A DNA stretch of 64,000 nt from Utricularia gibba (taxonomy: Eukaryota; Streptophyta; Magnoliopsida; Lamiales; Lentibulariaceae): contig NEEC01000025.1 of the NCBI GenBank assembly GCA_002189035.1, positions 558,001 through 622,000 on the forward strand, in the 5' to 3' direction. The position numbers and the translations under genes were made by a program. Position 1 is the stretch's first letter; each line of letters begins with the position of its first letter. A model generated the notes under the pieces. The model ran no database searches, was not told the DNA's origin, and saw only the letters and a list, made by a program, of their open reading frames with translations. This document shows, piece by piece, positions 24,013 through 35,299 of this stretch.

Positions 24013-25302
24013 TCTCCAATTTTCCGTGCCTCAACCCCCGAGAGATTTTCAGAAAGAAAGGCGTTCGATTATGTAATTTTGTAGCATTATTGGGCCATTT
24101 TGCAGATTATACCCAACAAGCTGTGGGTTTAGGCCCAATGCGGTTTTCCAACGTTATGAAGTCGCCCACCTTAAATTACTAAACTAACTTGGTAGGCATG
24201 CCGAAGGAAACATAACGGCTACCGTCTCCGCGTCGTCGGTTTCCGCATCAGTATACGGTGCGCCGCCGCAAGTTGTCCTTCCCGACGAAGTTTCGATCGG
24301 TCTTCGAATATGCTGATGCTCTTCTTTCTTCTTGTTTTTTTATTTCTGCAATTTATGTGTCTCTGGTTTTTGATTAAGGTTGTAGGCCCCCGACTGATTG
24401 AAGTGTTTGCCTGGAGTAAATGAGACAATGCTCCATGGACCGCCACTGCCTTCCTCAGTGCCGGCAATGGCATCATTACTCGCTGGCTTCCGGAAGGTGC
24501 GTGATTGCTAAAATTTGAAACTCTTCTGTCTGGTAATTGTCTCTTTGTTTTGTCTACCATTTCAATGAGATGACTGTTCTACGTTCCTATCTCTGTGTAG
24601 ACGTACTGGCTCTGCTTCCCTCGAAATGACTCTTAACGCTTGGTTTTAGTATGAAATTTAGGCGCTAATAAACTTGAATGAAGATAGAGAAGCTGAAGGA
24701 AGCAGTATGGACAGTTTCAGATGGAAGACAAGTACTAGTGGCATCCTCCTTGTCGCGGTTGTAATGTTCAGTGACCCCTTGATTGCAGAGTCAACTTGCA
24801 TAGCAGCACTTGCGTTGTGATTAGATGAACTTTCTCCAACGACCACAGAGCTTTCTGAGGCGAATTCCACATCTTCTGAAGCTTTGTTTCGTCGGTGTTT
24901 CATGCCATTCATTCTGCACAGGTATATGAATGGCATACAACAAGTTTTTCTATGTGGTCTGTCCGAGAGAACGGGAACGGTGCCATTATGATAATAGACA
25001 CGAGGCACCTACGGTGCTTCCTTATTCAGATACGAATTCCTTGGCCGCAGAGTAGTTATCTCCACAAGTTTCAGGTTCACATCACAAGAAGGAACATCAA
25101 TGGAATGAAGTTTTTCAGGTAACAAGAATTTCTCATCACCTCGAATTTGCATGGGAAAATATCCGTCATTGAGAAAGGTGGATTAGTTTCCCAGATTGTG
25201 TTTCAACGGAGAAGTGATCATCCTGCTTGGCTTTGTTGAAATTTCGACGAATTTGGATTCAACTTTCCTTGGCACCTTTTCACAGCTCCAAGGCAATTTG
25301 AT
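24013..25302. other. Region between convergent DCAF13 and GLK genes
   Basis: Contains both 3' UTRs. A possible small spliced frame (ATG at 24428, donor after 24496, acceptor near 24600) would encode only about 34 residues and is not recognisable. A minus-strand open stretch at about 24690–24960, rich in Ser and Glu, has no assignable family. Confidence 0.3.
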
Positions 25303-26889
25303 TCAGGCAAAAGACGGTGGTATCTTGGACATTCCCTGCCTCTGTAGCTCAACCATGACGCTGTCCACAGACGGCGGTTTAAGACCGAGTGGCAGCGGCA
25401 TCCATGGCTTCGACAGCACATCTCCGATGGCTGCATCGATGGTTTCCGTTGACTGTAATGCAGTTGACGGATATCAGAAAAATGCATAGTTATCCTTGAA
25501 TTCATGAAAATTTGAAGACTAAAGTTTACTGGGTGAATGTCTGCAGGAGGTTGAGGAAGTGTTTGGCCGTGATGCATAGCTGGAAGGGGAAGGTTGGTGG
25601 TGGCGGTGGTGGTATACCGGGAACGGGAACGGCCGGGAACCTTTGCGCTACTGGCGGCGGGAGATGTGGCGAAAAGCATGGCGTTCCTGGTGTTGGGACC
25701 TGTGTGCGAAGTGAAAACAGTGGACCAGAGGTCAGTAACGCCAGGCTAAACTGAAAGGGAGTTGGCGTCACACGGTGGACTCACGTGGTGGTGGGAATCC
25801 ATAAAGAAGGGTCAGCAGGTGGCTGAGAATTGGGTGTTTGTGCCGTCGCCGGCCAAGCATGCGGCGGTGCCGGTGGCTGAGACAAATGCTTGGGAGGCCA
25901 CATGTGCATATACGATTGGTCAACGGATGGGTGACCCCAGACATGAAGGGGCGTGAACGACGGTACCGTTGGCACCGGAGGGAATCCGAGAGTGGGTGGC
26001 GCAACCCATGGGGTTATATGATCTTTCTTCGCCGGACCGGAACCCCCGGCTGCAGATGCGCCATATATCTGCCGCCGCTGGTTCCAGTTCGCCGCCTCCG
26101 CCTCCCTGGCCAACAAATGTTTCCGGTGGGAACGGTATTTCTGCAAGATGTGATTTTTATGAGTCCCAAAATAGAAAAGGAACAAAGCAGCAGAATCGCG
26201 CAGTACCCACTTCTAGTTTCTCGCGAATATCCAATCTTTTGATGGAAAAGAATAATAAAACAATACCTGGAGATGGCTAGCAACGTTATGGCGAGTTAGA
26301 CAATCAATCCCCATGAGCTCAAGAATTCTTGACGGCACCGCCTTGTCTACCCCCAGCTGCTCCACCGCCTGCACAAATTTCCGGTGGAGCTCCGGCGTCC
26401 AGTCCACCTGCGAATCATCCAAAACAGTGATGAAGTTTCTGCTGCTAGATCTCAGGAAACATGGGATGGATGAGTTCCCTGAATGCCGCCGCTATCACGG
26501 AACAGTTGCTGATGTTTAAAAAATTAGGGGTTCGATCTGGATCCCCTTACCTTAACTTTCTTCTTCCCTGTTAGATCTTTCGAACCGGGTGCTGCAGATC
26601 TCTTTTCCTTGATAGAAGATCTTTTCTTGAGTTGAGCTGATGATGGTTCGGATGCTGTTTTCTCATCTTTCGTGTTGAATTCGTCGGCGTTGGGGACCGA
26701 GAAATCCGGGAAGCTCCCCGGGTCCATTTGGAGATCGCCATCGTTGATTCCGGCAAAGAAGTCATCGAAATCAAGGGTTTCGAGGAGACTCTCGACGGAG
26801 AAATCGGCGCCTTGCAAGGATGGATCTTGCTCCATCACTGCGGCTTCCCTTTCATTATTCAAGCTTCTGGGAGGAAGCACAACGAGCAT
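25303..26889 (-). CDS. GLK: GOLDEN2-like (GLK) GARP transcription factor with two frameshifts
   Basis: GLK factors switch on chloroplast and light-harvesting genes. Five exons on the minus strand: 26889–26551, 26407–26267, 26140–25785, 25699–25530, 25452–25303. Exon 1 is an acidic activation region beginning MLVVLPPRS. Exon 2 is the GARP DNA-binding helix region [18 protein letters not shown] to [12 protein letters not shown]. Exon 3 has [17 protein letters not shown] and [18 protein letters not shown]. Exon 5 is the GLK C-terminal box, [20 protein letters not shown] to KIPPS. Exon 3 is one base short near 25798 (W, then HSHHH in the shifted frame) and exon 4 is one base short within 25585–25615. 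With both bases restored, exons 3 and 4 become 357 and 171 nt, every junction is in phase and the protein is 385 residues. As read it would stop early. Confidence 0.9.
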
Positions 26890-27185
26890 GACTCCCGAGG
26901 ATGATCAGTTACAGTTCTCCGGAGTGGCGTTGCAGAGGGAGAGGAGAGAAGGTGAGTGGGATTTTCAACCGCGGAGGAAGGAAGCCTCGCCTCTGTCAAG
27001 GTTTTGTTTCTATGTCGCCGCTGGCTCCTCCATATTTATGCATGCCAATATTTATTTATTTTTTTTAAAAAAAGAAAAGAAACCAGAAGCAGTGTTTTGA
27101 ATTCGAAAATACATCCTCCTTTTCCCAAGAGGAATAAGAAGAAGAAGAAGATGAGAGCATCAAAATTACACACACAAGGCATGCA

Positions 27186-27213
27186 TATGTATGTATGTAT
27201 GTATGTATGTATG
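27186..27213. repeat. (TATG)n microsatellite
   Basis: About seven TATG units upstream of the GLK gene. Confidence 0.9.
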
Positions 27214-27321
27214 CAATGGGGCGGCGTTTGGTTTGGGTTGGGTTGGGTTGTCCAGGCGGAAACCTACCGGGTACCGCCGGGCAAGTGCCAAGCAAGGTGA
27301 CAACCAGTCGAATCGATGTCG

Positions 27322-27345
27322 CCCTGCCCTGCCCTGCCCTGCCCT
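27322..27345. repeat. (CCCTG)n short tandem repeat
   Basis: Four to five pentanucleotide units in the GLK upstream region. Confidence 0.85.
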
Positions 27346-29500
27346 TTGAGCGAAGGAAGGAATGAGCGAATGGATGTGTGTGCAGTGAGTGTAGTGTACT
27401 CGGTACTCACAGCATCCATCCTTTCAAGGGCTGTGGTGTGGTGTGTTTCGTTCCGGCGGGGTCGGGAAAAAGGGGGGGGGAGGGGGAGGGGGTATCCTCG
27501 TCATTTCCTGTGAAAATAATAATGAATAAGAATAGGAATAGTTGACGTGGCGACCCCCCTCTGAAAATAAATAAATAAATAATCATCCCGAGTCCGAGGA
27601 CGTCGTTGCGCCACGTCCCTGCACTTGAGAGACACAGACTTTTATATTCTGTATTTTGGTCCACGTCGATGACTAAATGCGCGGGGGCCACCCCCTCCCC
27701 TCCCCCCTCAAATATAAAATACTTAAAAAAACCAACGAGTATTATTATTATTACTACTCCGAATAAAATGAACCCAAGTGCAAATTCCCTTCCCTTCGGC
27801 CTCGTCTCGTCGCCACTGCTACCAGGCAGCAGTAGGCAGTATATGCGCGGGGACGGGGACGTTGGTTGATTGGCTCGTTCGCTCAGAAAAATAGGGTTTG
27901 AAGGAACTTGTGTGCTGGGCGATGATGGGCTGTGCTGTGCTTTTCACCTGTGTACGTCCAGTGCCGTGGAGGGGCGAAAACAAACTCTCCCTCCCTCCCT
28001 ATCGGCTGCCTGGTAAGTGGTAAGCCTTGTTGGTTACTGGATTGGATTGGATTGGATAGGAGCGGCGACAAGTAGGGGAGGGAGGGCATGGGGTCAGTCA
28101 GTGAATGGAATGGAATGGCGTGGGGGGTCAATGCCTGCCTCTCTGTCTCTCTCTCTTTCATGGGCTACTTGGCAAAGAGAAGACCAGAATCCATCCATCC
28201 CTCTTCTTGTGTTTGGATTGAACGAGCCCCTCCGGCTCCGGTCCCGTAAATGCCGCTGCACCTCCGGTTCCGTCCGGGGAGCATCACGTTAAGCCGTGGA
28301 GAGGGAGGCCTGCGCTGTTGGATCTCCTTGAATGGAATGGAATGGACTGGAGTTGGGGCTAGTTTAGTTTCGGGGCGGGGATCTTGAGATTCGGATTAAG
28401 ATCCGATTGGTTCACGCGCAAGTCTATGTGCTGTGTGCTGTGCTGTGTGCTGTGCTGTGCTCCCTAGAAGACCAAGTCCATCAGTGGTTTTCCCGCAGGG
28501 GCAGCAGTTGCCGTCACCACCAACTAATCATTGAACAACTTGGATAACTCACATTAATCGCATCATCTTCCTCTTCTCCAAAACCCACCTAGCCTTCCCT
28601 TCGTTTTCCTTCCATTGCAGACGGGCCTAGGCCTAGGCCTAGGTCAGAACCCAGAGCGCTACCCCTTAGTTTATGCTATCTTACTGCAACCCTGACCTGA
28701 AACTGGCTTGCCTTGGCTATGGCAATCAATTTTTGCCATAACACACACACGCTCGATCAGCATACTCAACTCTTTCCCCCCGCTCGTGGTCGTGGGTACA
28801 ATCTCCTCCTCCAAGGCTCTAACCAACCCCTCCCGGTTTGTGTTTATGAACCAAGGGGGGTAGCAGTTTTTGCCTTAAAAAAAAAAAAGAAAAGAAACTG
28901 GAGGTTTTCAGAGGAATGTGACAGGATAAGAAGAAAGGGATAGAAGAGAAGATATCCCTGTCTCTGGCCGAAAATTGGCGGGGACTTTACACTTCCCAAC
29001 GTTTTCCTGGCCAAACACTTTACACTGTGCACCCGTGAGCTGAGGTGAGCACCGTGTGAAAACAAAAGAAAAAAGGAAAACAACAACGCCCTGTCTGTCA
29101 CTCCTATTGATTGATTTTACCTTTGCACACATTTGTTTCGTCCCTCAGATTTACTCACTGACGACGGAGCCTCGCCCATTTCTCTCACACACACTAACCA
29201 CAAAAAAATAGGTAATTTTATAACAGTAGATATTTTTCAAATTAACTCCCCGGCCCCGCCCCGGTCTCTGGTGAATTTAATACTTGCACATGTCGCCTGT
29301 GGTTAGCCACAAGTAGGCAGGCAGGCCCTCTGAGGACTGGACAAGACAAGGAAGGAAATACATGTTACTGGATAAAGTACGTTTCCGTGGTTTTTTGGAA
29401 GATAAAAAGGGCCGTTGTTATTTCACTTCACACAAGGCCTTGTTGAGGCTATCTTATTATCATACATCCAGAAAGCGCTTTCAGAAGGAGGAGCACGGGG

Positions 29501-32500
29501 CTAGTAAGCTTCAGCCTGAGACCATGAGTTCGCTGCAACCCAGTCAAACGCAATGGGGCTCAGGAAGGCATCAGGAATCCCGAAGGCAGTGACCAGAGCA
29601 AGAGCATGAGGCCTTATTTCGCTGCAGAGCTTCGGGATCTCCTTTCTCACGGTGGCAGCATTCTCCGTTGTCAAGTAACCGTATCGGAGAAATGCCGCAT
29701 CTTCATCCAGTGTGGCCATGACGTATGTGGTCCTCAACACAGAGAGGATGCTCTGCAACATTCTTTGCATGTGATGACGTCTGGGGATCCCCCGGCAATG
29801 CAATGGGGAAACTGGGAAAGTGAGTTACCTTAAGAGAGGCATCTGCAGAGCTCATCTCGGCTTCCACGAAAGTCTGAAGGATTGAACGGTCTGCGAAGGC
29901 ACGTCCCAGATCTTCAGCTAGCTGATAATTCTGCAGAAAAAAAAAAAAAAAAAAACACGGCTGATCGCAGAGGAGTGGCAACAAAACAGAGTGTTTCAAA
30001 TCCGGGATGCATATTTACGGCAGCTGAAGCCATCTCCTTGCTATATCCCTGCGACTGGCATCTGGAAACCTCAGCAGCAAACCGGTCTAAAAGATCCCTT
30101 TCTCTCAGGCAAAGGATGTCATTCTGCAGCATTTCGAGCAGTCGTGAGAACCACTAATCGTTGTTATTCGTGAGAGAAACAGGGAGAAGCTTTGCATGTG
30201 ACCTGAAATTGACTGTTACGGAGTGTGGCTGATGTAAGCTGCCAAGGAATAACAGGACGAGGCTTGTTCATATGATCCAATCCCAGTTCTTTAAAGGGTT
30301 TGTTTTTCTTGTTCGCAGCCACATACTCAGCTAATAATGCCTTGCTCACCTGAAATGAGAGTTTTGGTCGCCTCATTATGGGAGTTGTGGGTTTTGCTTA
30401 ATCTCACTCTGTATACCTGTTGCATCAAAACATTGTTATCTCCCTCAAAAGTAGACTGCACATCAAATTCTCCCTTTTGCTGACCGATGCGGTTCTCCGT
30501 TTTCAAGCCTTGACCCCCACACGCCTCACGACATTCCTGAGTTCCAACTCAAACAGTAGATGTAAGACACAGGCAACTCATTGTATGCATAAAGACGGAA
30601 AGGACACCTGCAGAGTTTGCATGTTATGCCACGTTAGAATCGCCTTGAATGCACTGGAAATCACATGAATCGCCTTGCTTAATTGTGGTGTACGTTTGAC
30701 ATACAACATTTTCAAGTAGTTGGCAGCAAAGCTCATTGCATATCTGCAACACCGGAAACATTATGGCTGGCTTCTGAGAAAGCATAGAGCGAGTTTATAT
30801 TCAGAAAAAAAAAAAGGAAAATCCTCAACGTTTTGGCAAGAAGAGGCAGAAGGCGATGCTGGTGACTCGGGTAGTCAAGCAAGAGTACTTCACTGCTATT
30901 TGGTGTAATGGAGAATGCCCGCCTTGTCAACGAGTACCGAATGGCTATGGCTAATCCAACCTACAAAAGTTCAGGGAACAGATAAATGGCTAGTTCCAAG
31001 TGCCAAAGTAGTGGAGACAGCACGAAATTCCAGTCACCTTTGCTGAGTAAACAGCAGCAGCTGCAATGTTAACACGACCAGATGTCAAGGGAGCCATGAA
31101 TGCTCCAAATCTCTGAAACCAAGAGTTATATACTAATCCACTAGGAAGAAAGTACGTAATTCAAACCGTGAAGCTAATGCAGATCATATCACCTGATCTG
31201 GGTCCTTTATTGAGCTCAAGTACTCGCCATTTGGAGAAACATCAGCGACTGAGTTCAATAAGTTTTCCCTTGGGATGCGTACATTATCAAACCTGAAAGA
31301 AATCCATTTTGGCAGGATTTTGATGATGATATGAACAGATACTGTGGAACACGAGTGTACTAGTCGCATTTGTTTCATACCAGATTCGCCCATTGTCCAC
31401 TCCATTCAAACCAATCTTGTGGCCGCAATCAGCAATATGGATATTGGGGCAGATGTTTCCATCTGCATCTCTGATCTGTGCAATGAAAGCATGGACGCCC
31501 TCATTCTTTCCATTAATGATGAGCTGGGAGAAGGCTATTGTGTGCGTTGCATGCTACAGAAACACGGAACTTGTCACGCACCATGAATACCAAGAAACAA
31601 GACATGGAGCATGCGGATCATAAAAATACAAGTAAATACCAACGCTGCTCCACCAATCCAATACTTCTGAGCTGATTCACATGGAGTGTTGATGACAAAT
31701 TCTCCAGTTGTAGAATCATACGTGGTGATCGTTTCAATGCCACGAACCTGAAAATGCACGGACTCAAACTGCATCATTTCATCTCAAGCTAGTAGGTTAA
31801 CATGTTTCATCCAATATCCATGCACATACATTGCTTCCATGCCCTAATTCTGTCATTGAAAAGCAGCCTTTGACTATGTAATTTTCTGTGGCACTCAACC
31901 ACTTATCATGATGCCTCTTCGTGCCGAAAAACTGAACCGCGCCACCCCTGAACCATTAACAGGACGAACCTCAAAATGCGCAACTGGTAGATCAACATAA
32001 AGGCATCCGAAATAACCAAACACAGAACATACTAGACATAAGTATTCCTCCACAAACAATCTACATATTGTGAAACTCCATGCACATTTCTAGCAGTTAA
32101 TTGTTTAGAGTCCCTATACAATTTTGCACTAGAGTCGAATGTCTTCATCCTAAGGCACATAACATGAAAAATACCTCAACCAGAAGTTGCAAGGAAAGAA
32201 TTATATCTCAGTCATAAGGATAAATTACCATAGGAAGAAGTGGACACCAAGCTTTATAGCAAGGGAGTGATCGAAAATTGTAGCCACTTCCAAAAGGGCT
32301 AACTTTCTCAACTCCGATTCAACTCCTCCTTCGGTAAGCCAACCCTTGAACACTCCATGATCCAGCAAAAATTCGATTCTCTTCATCGTGATCTCCCTCT
32401 GCTGTTCCATAGACTGATTATAATCCGGCACAACGAAAACTTTTCCACCTCTCAACTTCCGATTGAAAAGGTTACTTTGGATCATCAAATTGAAAAGCCA

Positions 32501-32698
32501 ATTCCTGTCCTCCACGTTGTGCCCATCCATCAGTTTTCGCATCGACTCGACGTCGAACGAAAAGGGTTTCTCTGAAAACTCTGGAGGAGTGTAGGCGAGG
32601 CATGGTGACGATGAAACGATGTTGGTTCTACTTGCATCGCAGGGGTTACCCTGAAGATGTCCAGCTAACACCTGCGTCCTGAAACCTGATCTCTCCAT
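29501..32698 (-). CDS. ACX3: Peroxisomal acyl-CoA oxidase, medium-chain ACX3 type
   Basis: This FAD enzyme oxidises acyl-CoA to trans-2-enoyl-CoA and H2O2 in the first step of peroxisomal beta-oxidation. Thirteen exons (32698–32229, 31947–31830, 31747–31640, 31553–31381, 31292–31193, 31112–31038, 30960–30830, 30743–30608, 30536–30417, 30349–30203, 30123–30019, 29930–29829, 29752–29501) join with every phase correct to 678 residues, close to Arabidopsis ACX3. Near the start, RTQVLAGHL fits the peroxisomal PTS2 pattern R-T-x5-H-L; ACX3 uses PTS2. Conserved blocks are [34 protein letters not shown] and, with the catalytic Glu, [13 protein letters not shown]. The C-terminus ends [15 protein letters not shown] and has no PTS1. 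The start is the ATG at 32698; the frame is open further upstream but has no earlier ATG. The gene is intact although it lies between frameshifted neighbours. Confidence 0.96.
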
Positions 32699-33536
32699 GG
32701 GGGTTCTTGTATGATCAAAATGGGAATCCTCGCCTGGAATTGAAGATGTCAATTTTGGGCAAGGGAAAGCGGAAATATACAGGCAATGAATTTATTGCAC
32801 TCCCATTGGGATTATCCAAAAGTTTGCCCCATACGTCTTACCAAATTATATACACAGACGTATCCATGGACGCATCCCAAACTTCGAAATCTAGAAGAGG
32901 TGATAATGAATGAGATCTTTTCAGCGGATAAAAGTCCAGTTTTGAAGATGATGGCTTCCTGAATACAACGGGCAAATTCCCTGGTTTTCTTCAAAACTGT
33001 GCTTTTTTAATGGTTGGTAGTGCGATTTTCAACTGGCATAATGGATTGCCTTCACTCTTGAAAAAAGCCGGATTGGACTGCATTTCCCTGGCAAAATCCA
33101 ATTTGATGTCAATTTAGCAAGGGGCTGTAAACGAGCCACCGCCATTACCTGCACATCGTCATCATCACCCGGTTCTTCCACTGTGTAGCCTTCGAAACCC
33201 CATAGGAGCCGGCTCTGTTTTCAGACTCCCAATCTCGTTTTTGACGGAAAAACTAGCACGCATGCGTTGGAAGCGTCCTCCGGGGGAGGAGCGGCAACTA
33301 GTGGCGGCGATCGGCCCAGAAGTATTTGGGCCTTCTTACTGGGCCACATTCATCATGTTTTATATTCGCGACATGGGCCGTTTTCATCTGTTTACTACCC
33401 GTACGGAAGGAAGGGGGTTCGTGGGGGCAAAATGTTATATGAAGCGATTCGACACTAAACACGTGCTGACAAGTGACATCGCAATGATTGTACAAGGTGA
33501 AGGTACTGTACTCATGCCTCTGGATGCCGAGGTTTA
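32699..33536. other. ACX3 promoter and TCP 3' flank
   Basis: No gene is recognised. It holds the ACX3 upstream region and the sequence after the TCP stop. Confidence 0.45.
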
Positions 33537-34149
33537 TCAGTTGCGATTGTCCTCCTCTTTGTCGCCGCCGTAGATTTGTGACGGGTATCGGAACCCTCCG
33601 CAGCGCCACGGCTGTAAACCCACATGATCGGCCGGAGCTGGCACCCACGGATGCGCCTCTAATGCGGTCCCATCCATCATCACCATCATCATCTCCCTGT
33701 GAGCAGAAGAATGCTCCGGCGGCGGATAGCAAGTGGTGTCCATGGGGTGGTTTACAAGAAACCCATTTCCCTGAACACGAGCGGCGTAGAGAGAAAGGGC
33801 CAGATTCTGGGACTGGAGAGACTCCGCGGGGGCGGAATCAAGGGATTCATAGTCAAATTCATGAAGGAAGAGCCGGTTGCAGCTCCCTGCCCCAATTCCC
33901 GCGACCCGCAGTCAAATTCCGCTGCCGGCGGCGAGTGGTTGAGCCTTGCTATCTCGCTTCTAGCCTTGCTGATTAGCCAGTCGACGGCTTTAGTGGGTTG
34001 GTCGTAGCCCAAACGGTCCTGCAATTCGTAGAGTTGAATGGCGGTGTAGGCAGAGAGCCTCACTCTCCTATCCTTCATCCCTTGGGCGTTTGGATTTTGG
34101 TGTGGCGATTACGCTTCCGGCGCATCTCGGGTTCCGTATCCGCGTCCAT
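33537..34149 (-). CDS. TCP: TCP transcription factor with two frameshifts
   Basis: This is a plant-specific basic helix-loop-helix-like TCP factor controlling growth. It begins MDADTEPEMRRKRNRHTKIQ; the TCP domain continues KDRRVRLSAYTAIQLYELQD and RLGYDQPTKAVDWLI. The first part ends at TPKG in one frame and the rest starts at MKDRR one base over, so a G is missing in the run at about 34078–34081. A second one-base gap in a T pair (33840–33841) is needed to pass from the domain frame to SLQSQNLALSLYAARVQG and the His/Met-rich end DKEEDNRN. With both restored the single exon encodes 204 residues. The basic region and the SLxS-type C-terminal segment suggest a class II CIN-like member, but the domain is divergent, so the subclass is uncertain. 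Confidence 0.85.
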
Positions 34150-34528
34150 TGCTCTTGGCTCAGATTTTTGCAGAATTGAGGGAAGGAGAAGAATGGGATG
34201 AAGATGATGATGGATGCAAGAAGAGATACACAACTGAATGCAACAGTTGACGCATTGCACAGAGAGTGGCCTACGCACCTCCACCGCACAACACAACGCC
34301 TCCGCCGCCCGTCCGTCCCAATTTTATGGGCTGCCACATGCCAATAAATAAATAAATAAAGTTTTCGCGGGCTGCAACTGCATCGCTCTCTTTCTTAACA
34401 CGGATCCATATATGAGCCCGTTATTATTATGGGCCGGAATTGGCCCATTATCCCCCCCACCCCCCCCCCCCCCTCAGTTGCTGCTGTTCTCTGGATCGCT
34501 GCTTCTCAGCCCCATCATCAGTTTCACC
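34150..34528. other. TCP leader and C-rich tract
   Basis: Upstream region of TCP on the minus strand. It includes a C-rich run at about 34450–34473 and an AATA repeat near 34343–34360. No gene. Confidence 0.45.
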
Positions 34529-34957
34529 ATGGCAACCGCTGCGCCTATGCCCTCCGCTTCCACCACCTGTACTCTCGATATGTCTTGTAGCACGCCGTCG
34601 AAATCGGCAACTCTCTCGTTCGGCTTTATTTCGTCGACATCCCCGTCGCTTAGGCTTTTTCAGGCTGCCGCGGGTCTTTCCTGATGTGGCTCATCATTGG
34701 CTGCCTGCATGGTCTCTGCCCCGGCGATCCCTCCTCCTGCTTCTCTCGATTTCGAGACATCCATTTTTACTAAGGAAACAATCAGCCTTTCTGGTCTCGA
34801 CGAGGTCATGTTTCGGTTTTGTCATTCCGAATCTGCTGCTGTTTTATTTTGTTAACAAAATACTTAATGCAGCAAGTATACAACCTGTTCAACCTGTTAC
34901 CAGATGCATTCAAAGGTATTAAGCAGATTGGGGGTTATTAGCTGGGGGTCTCAGGTG
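34529..34957 (+). pseudogene. Truncated ketol-acid reductoisomerase (KARI) pseudogene
   Basis: This matches only the N-terminal part of the plastid branched-chain amino acid enzyme. It opens at an ATG (34529) with MATAAPMPSASTTCTLDMSC, a transit-peptide-like stretch. An in-frame TGA at 34682–34684 is followed in the same frame by the conserved SSLAACMVSAPAI and LDFETSIFTKETISLSGLDE. A donor (34804) and acceptor (about 34872) lead to LLPDAFKGIKQI. Part of the expected YIVRGGRDLF is deleted there. A G run of five (34930–34934), one more than needed, shifts the following VISWGSQ out of frame. None of the NADPH-binding or catalytic exons follow. Confidence 0.82.
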
Positions 34958-35299
34958 TTTATAATGGACCTTCGTTTCAGATTTTCTGAGCTGCCCACCG
35001 GCGAAATATAATGGATCTTCGCCGCACTTTCCATTGTGCTTCTATAGGACAACAAAGAGCTCTCCGTTTAAGTCAGGGGGGATGCGTCAGTCTTCGCGAT
35101 CATTTTGGACCAGTCTTCATGATCTGGGTTCAGGATATCATTTTTATTTCGTTTCAATCATCGATATTCGTATTTTAACTTATTAGTGAGGATGCATAGC
35201 GCAGCCCGACAGTTGATGCAACACATCACCCAGCCGAAGCCACAGGACACAGACGCGGACACTTATTCTGATAACCTCACTGAACATCCCACAGCCTTG
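34958..35299. other. Spacer between KARI relic and PEPC end
   Basis: No coding sequence recognised. The missing KARI exons are not present here. It includes the PEPC 3' UTR (minus strand). Confidence 0.4.

Larger units (their letters stand above)
26890..29500. other. GLK promoter and low-complexity intergenic DNA
   Basis: No gene is supported. The sequence holds many simple repeats: a TATG tetranucleotide run (27186–27213), CCCTG units (27322–27345), CCTAGG units (28626–28643), TGCTG-type units (28430–28462) and G-, A- and T-rich runs. Open frames here are repeat-driven. Confidence 0.45.

Noticed and set aside
26890-28720. Regularly spaced short repeats as a possible CRISPR-like or satellite array
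   Set aside because: They are unrelated microsatellites of different units with no conserved repeat–spacer structure, in a plant nuclear sequence.
33488-33976. Plus-strand open frame of 162 codons
   Set aside because: It is antisense to the TCP gene. The TCP domain on the minus strand explains the sequence.
34440-34922. Plus-strand 160-codon frame over the KARI relic
   Set aside because: It is a different frame from the KARI homology and includes the intron; no domain.
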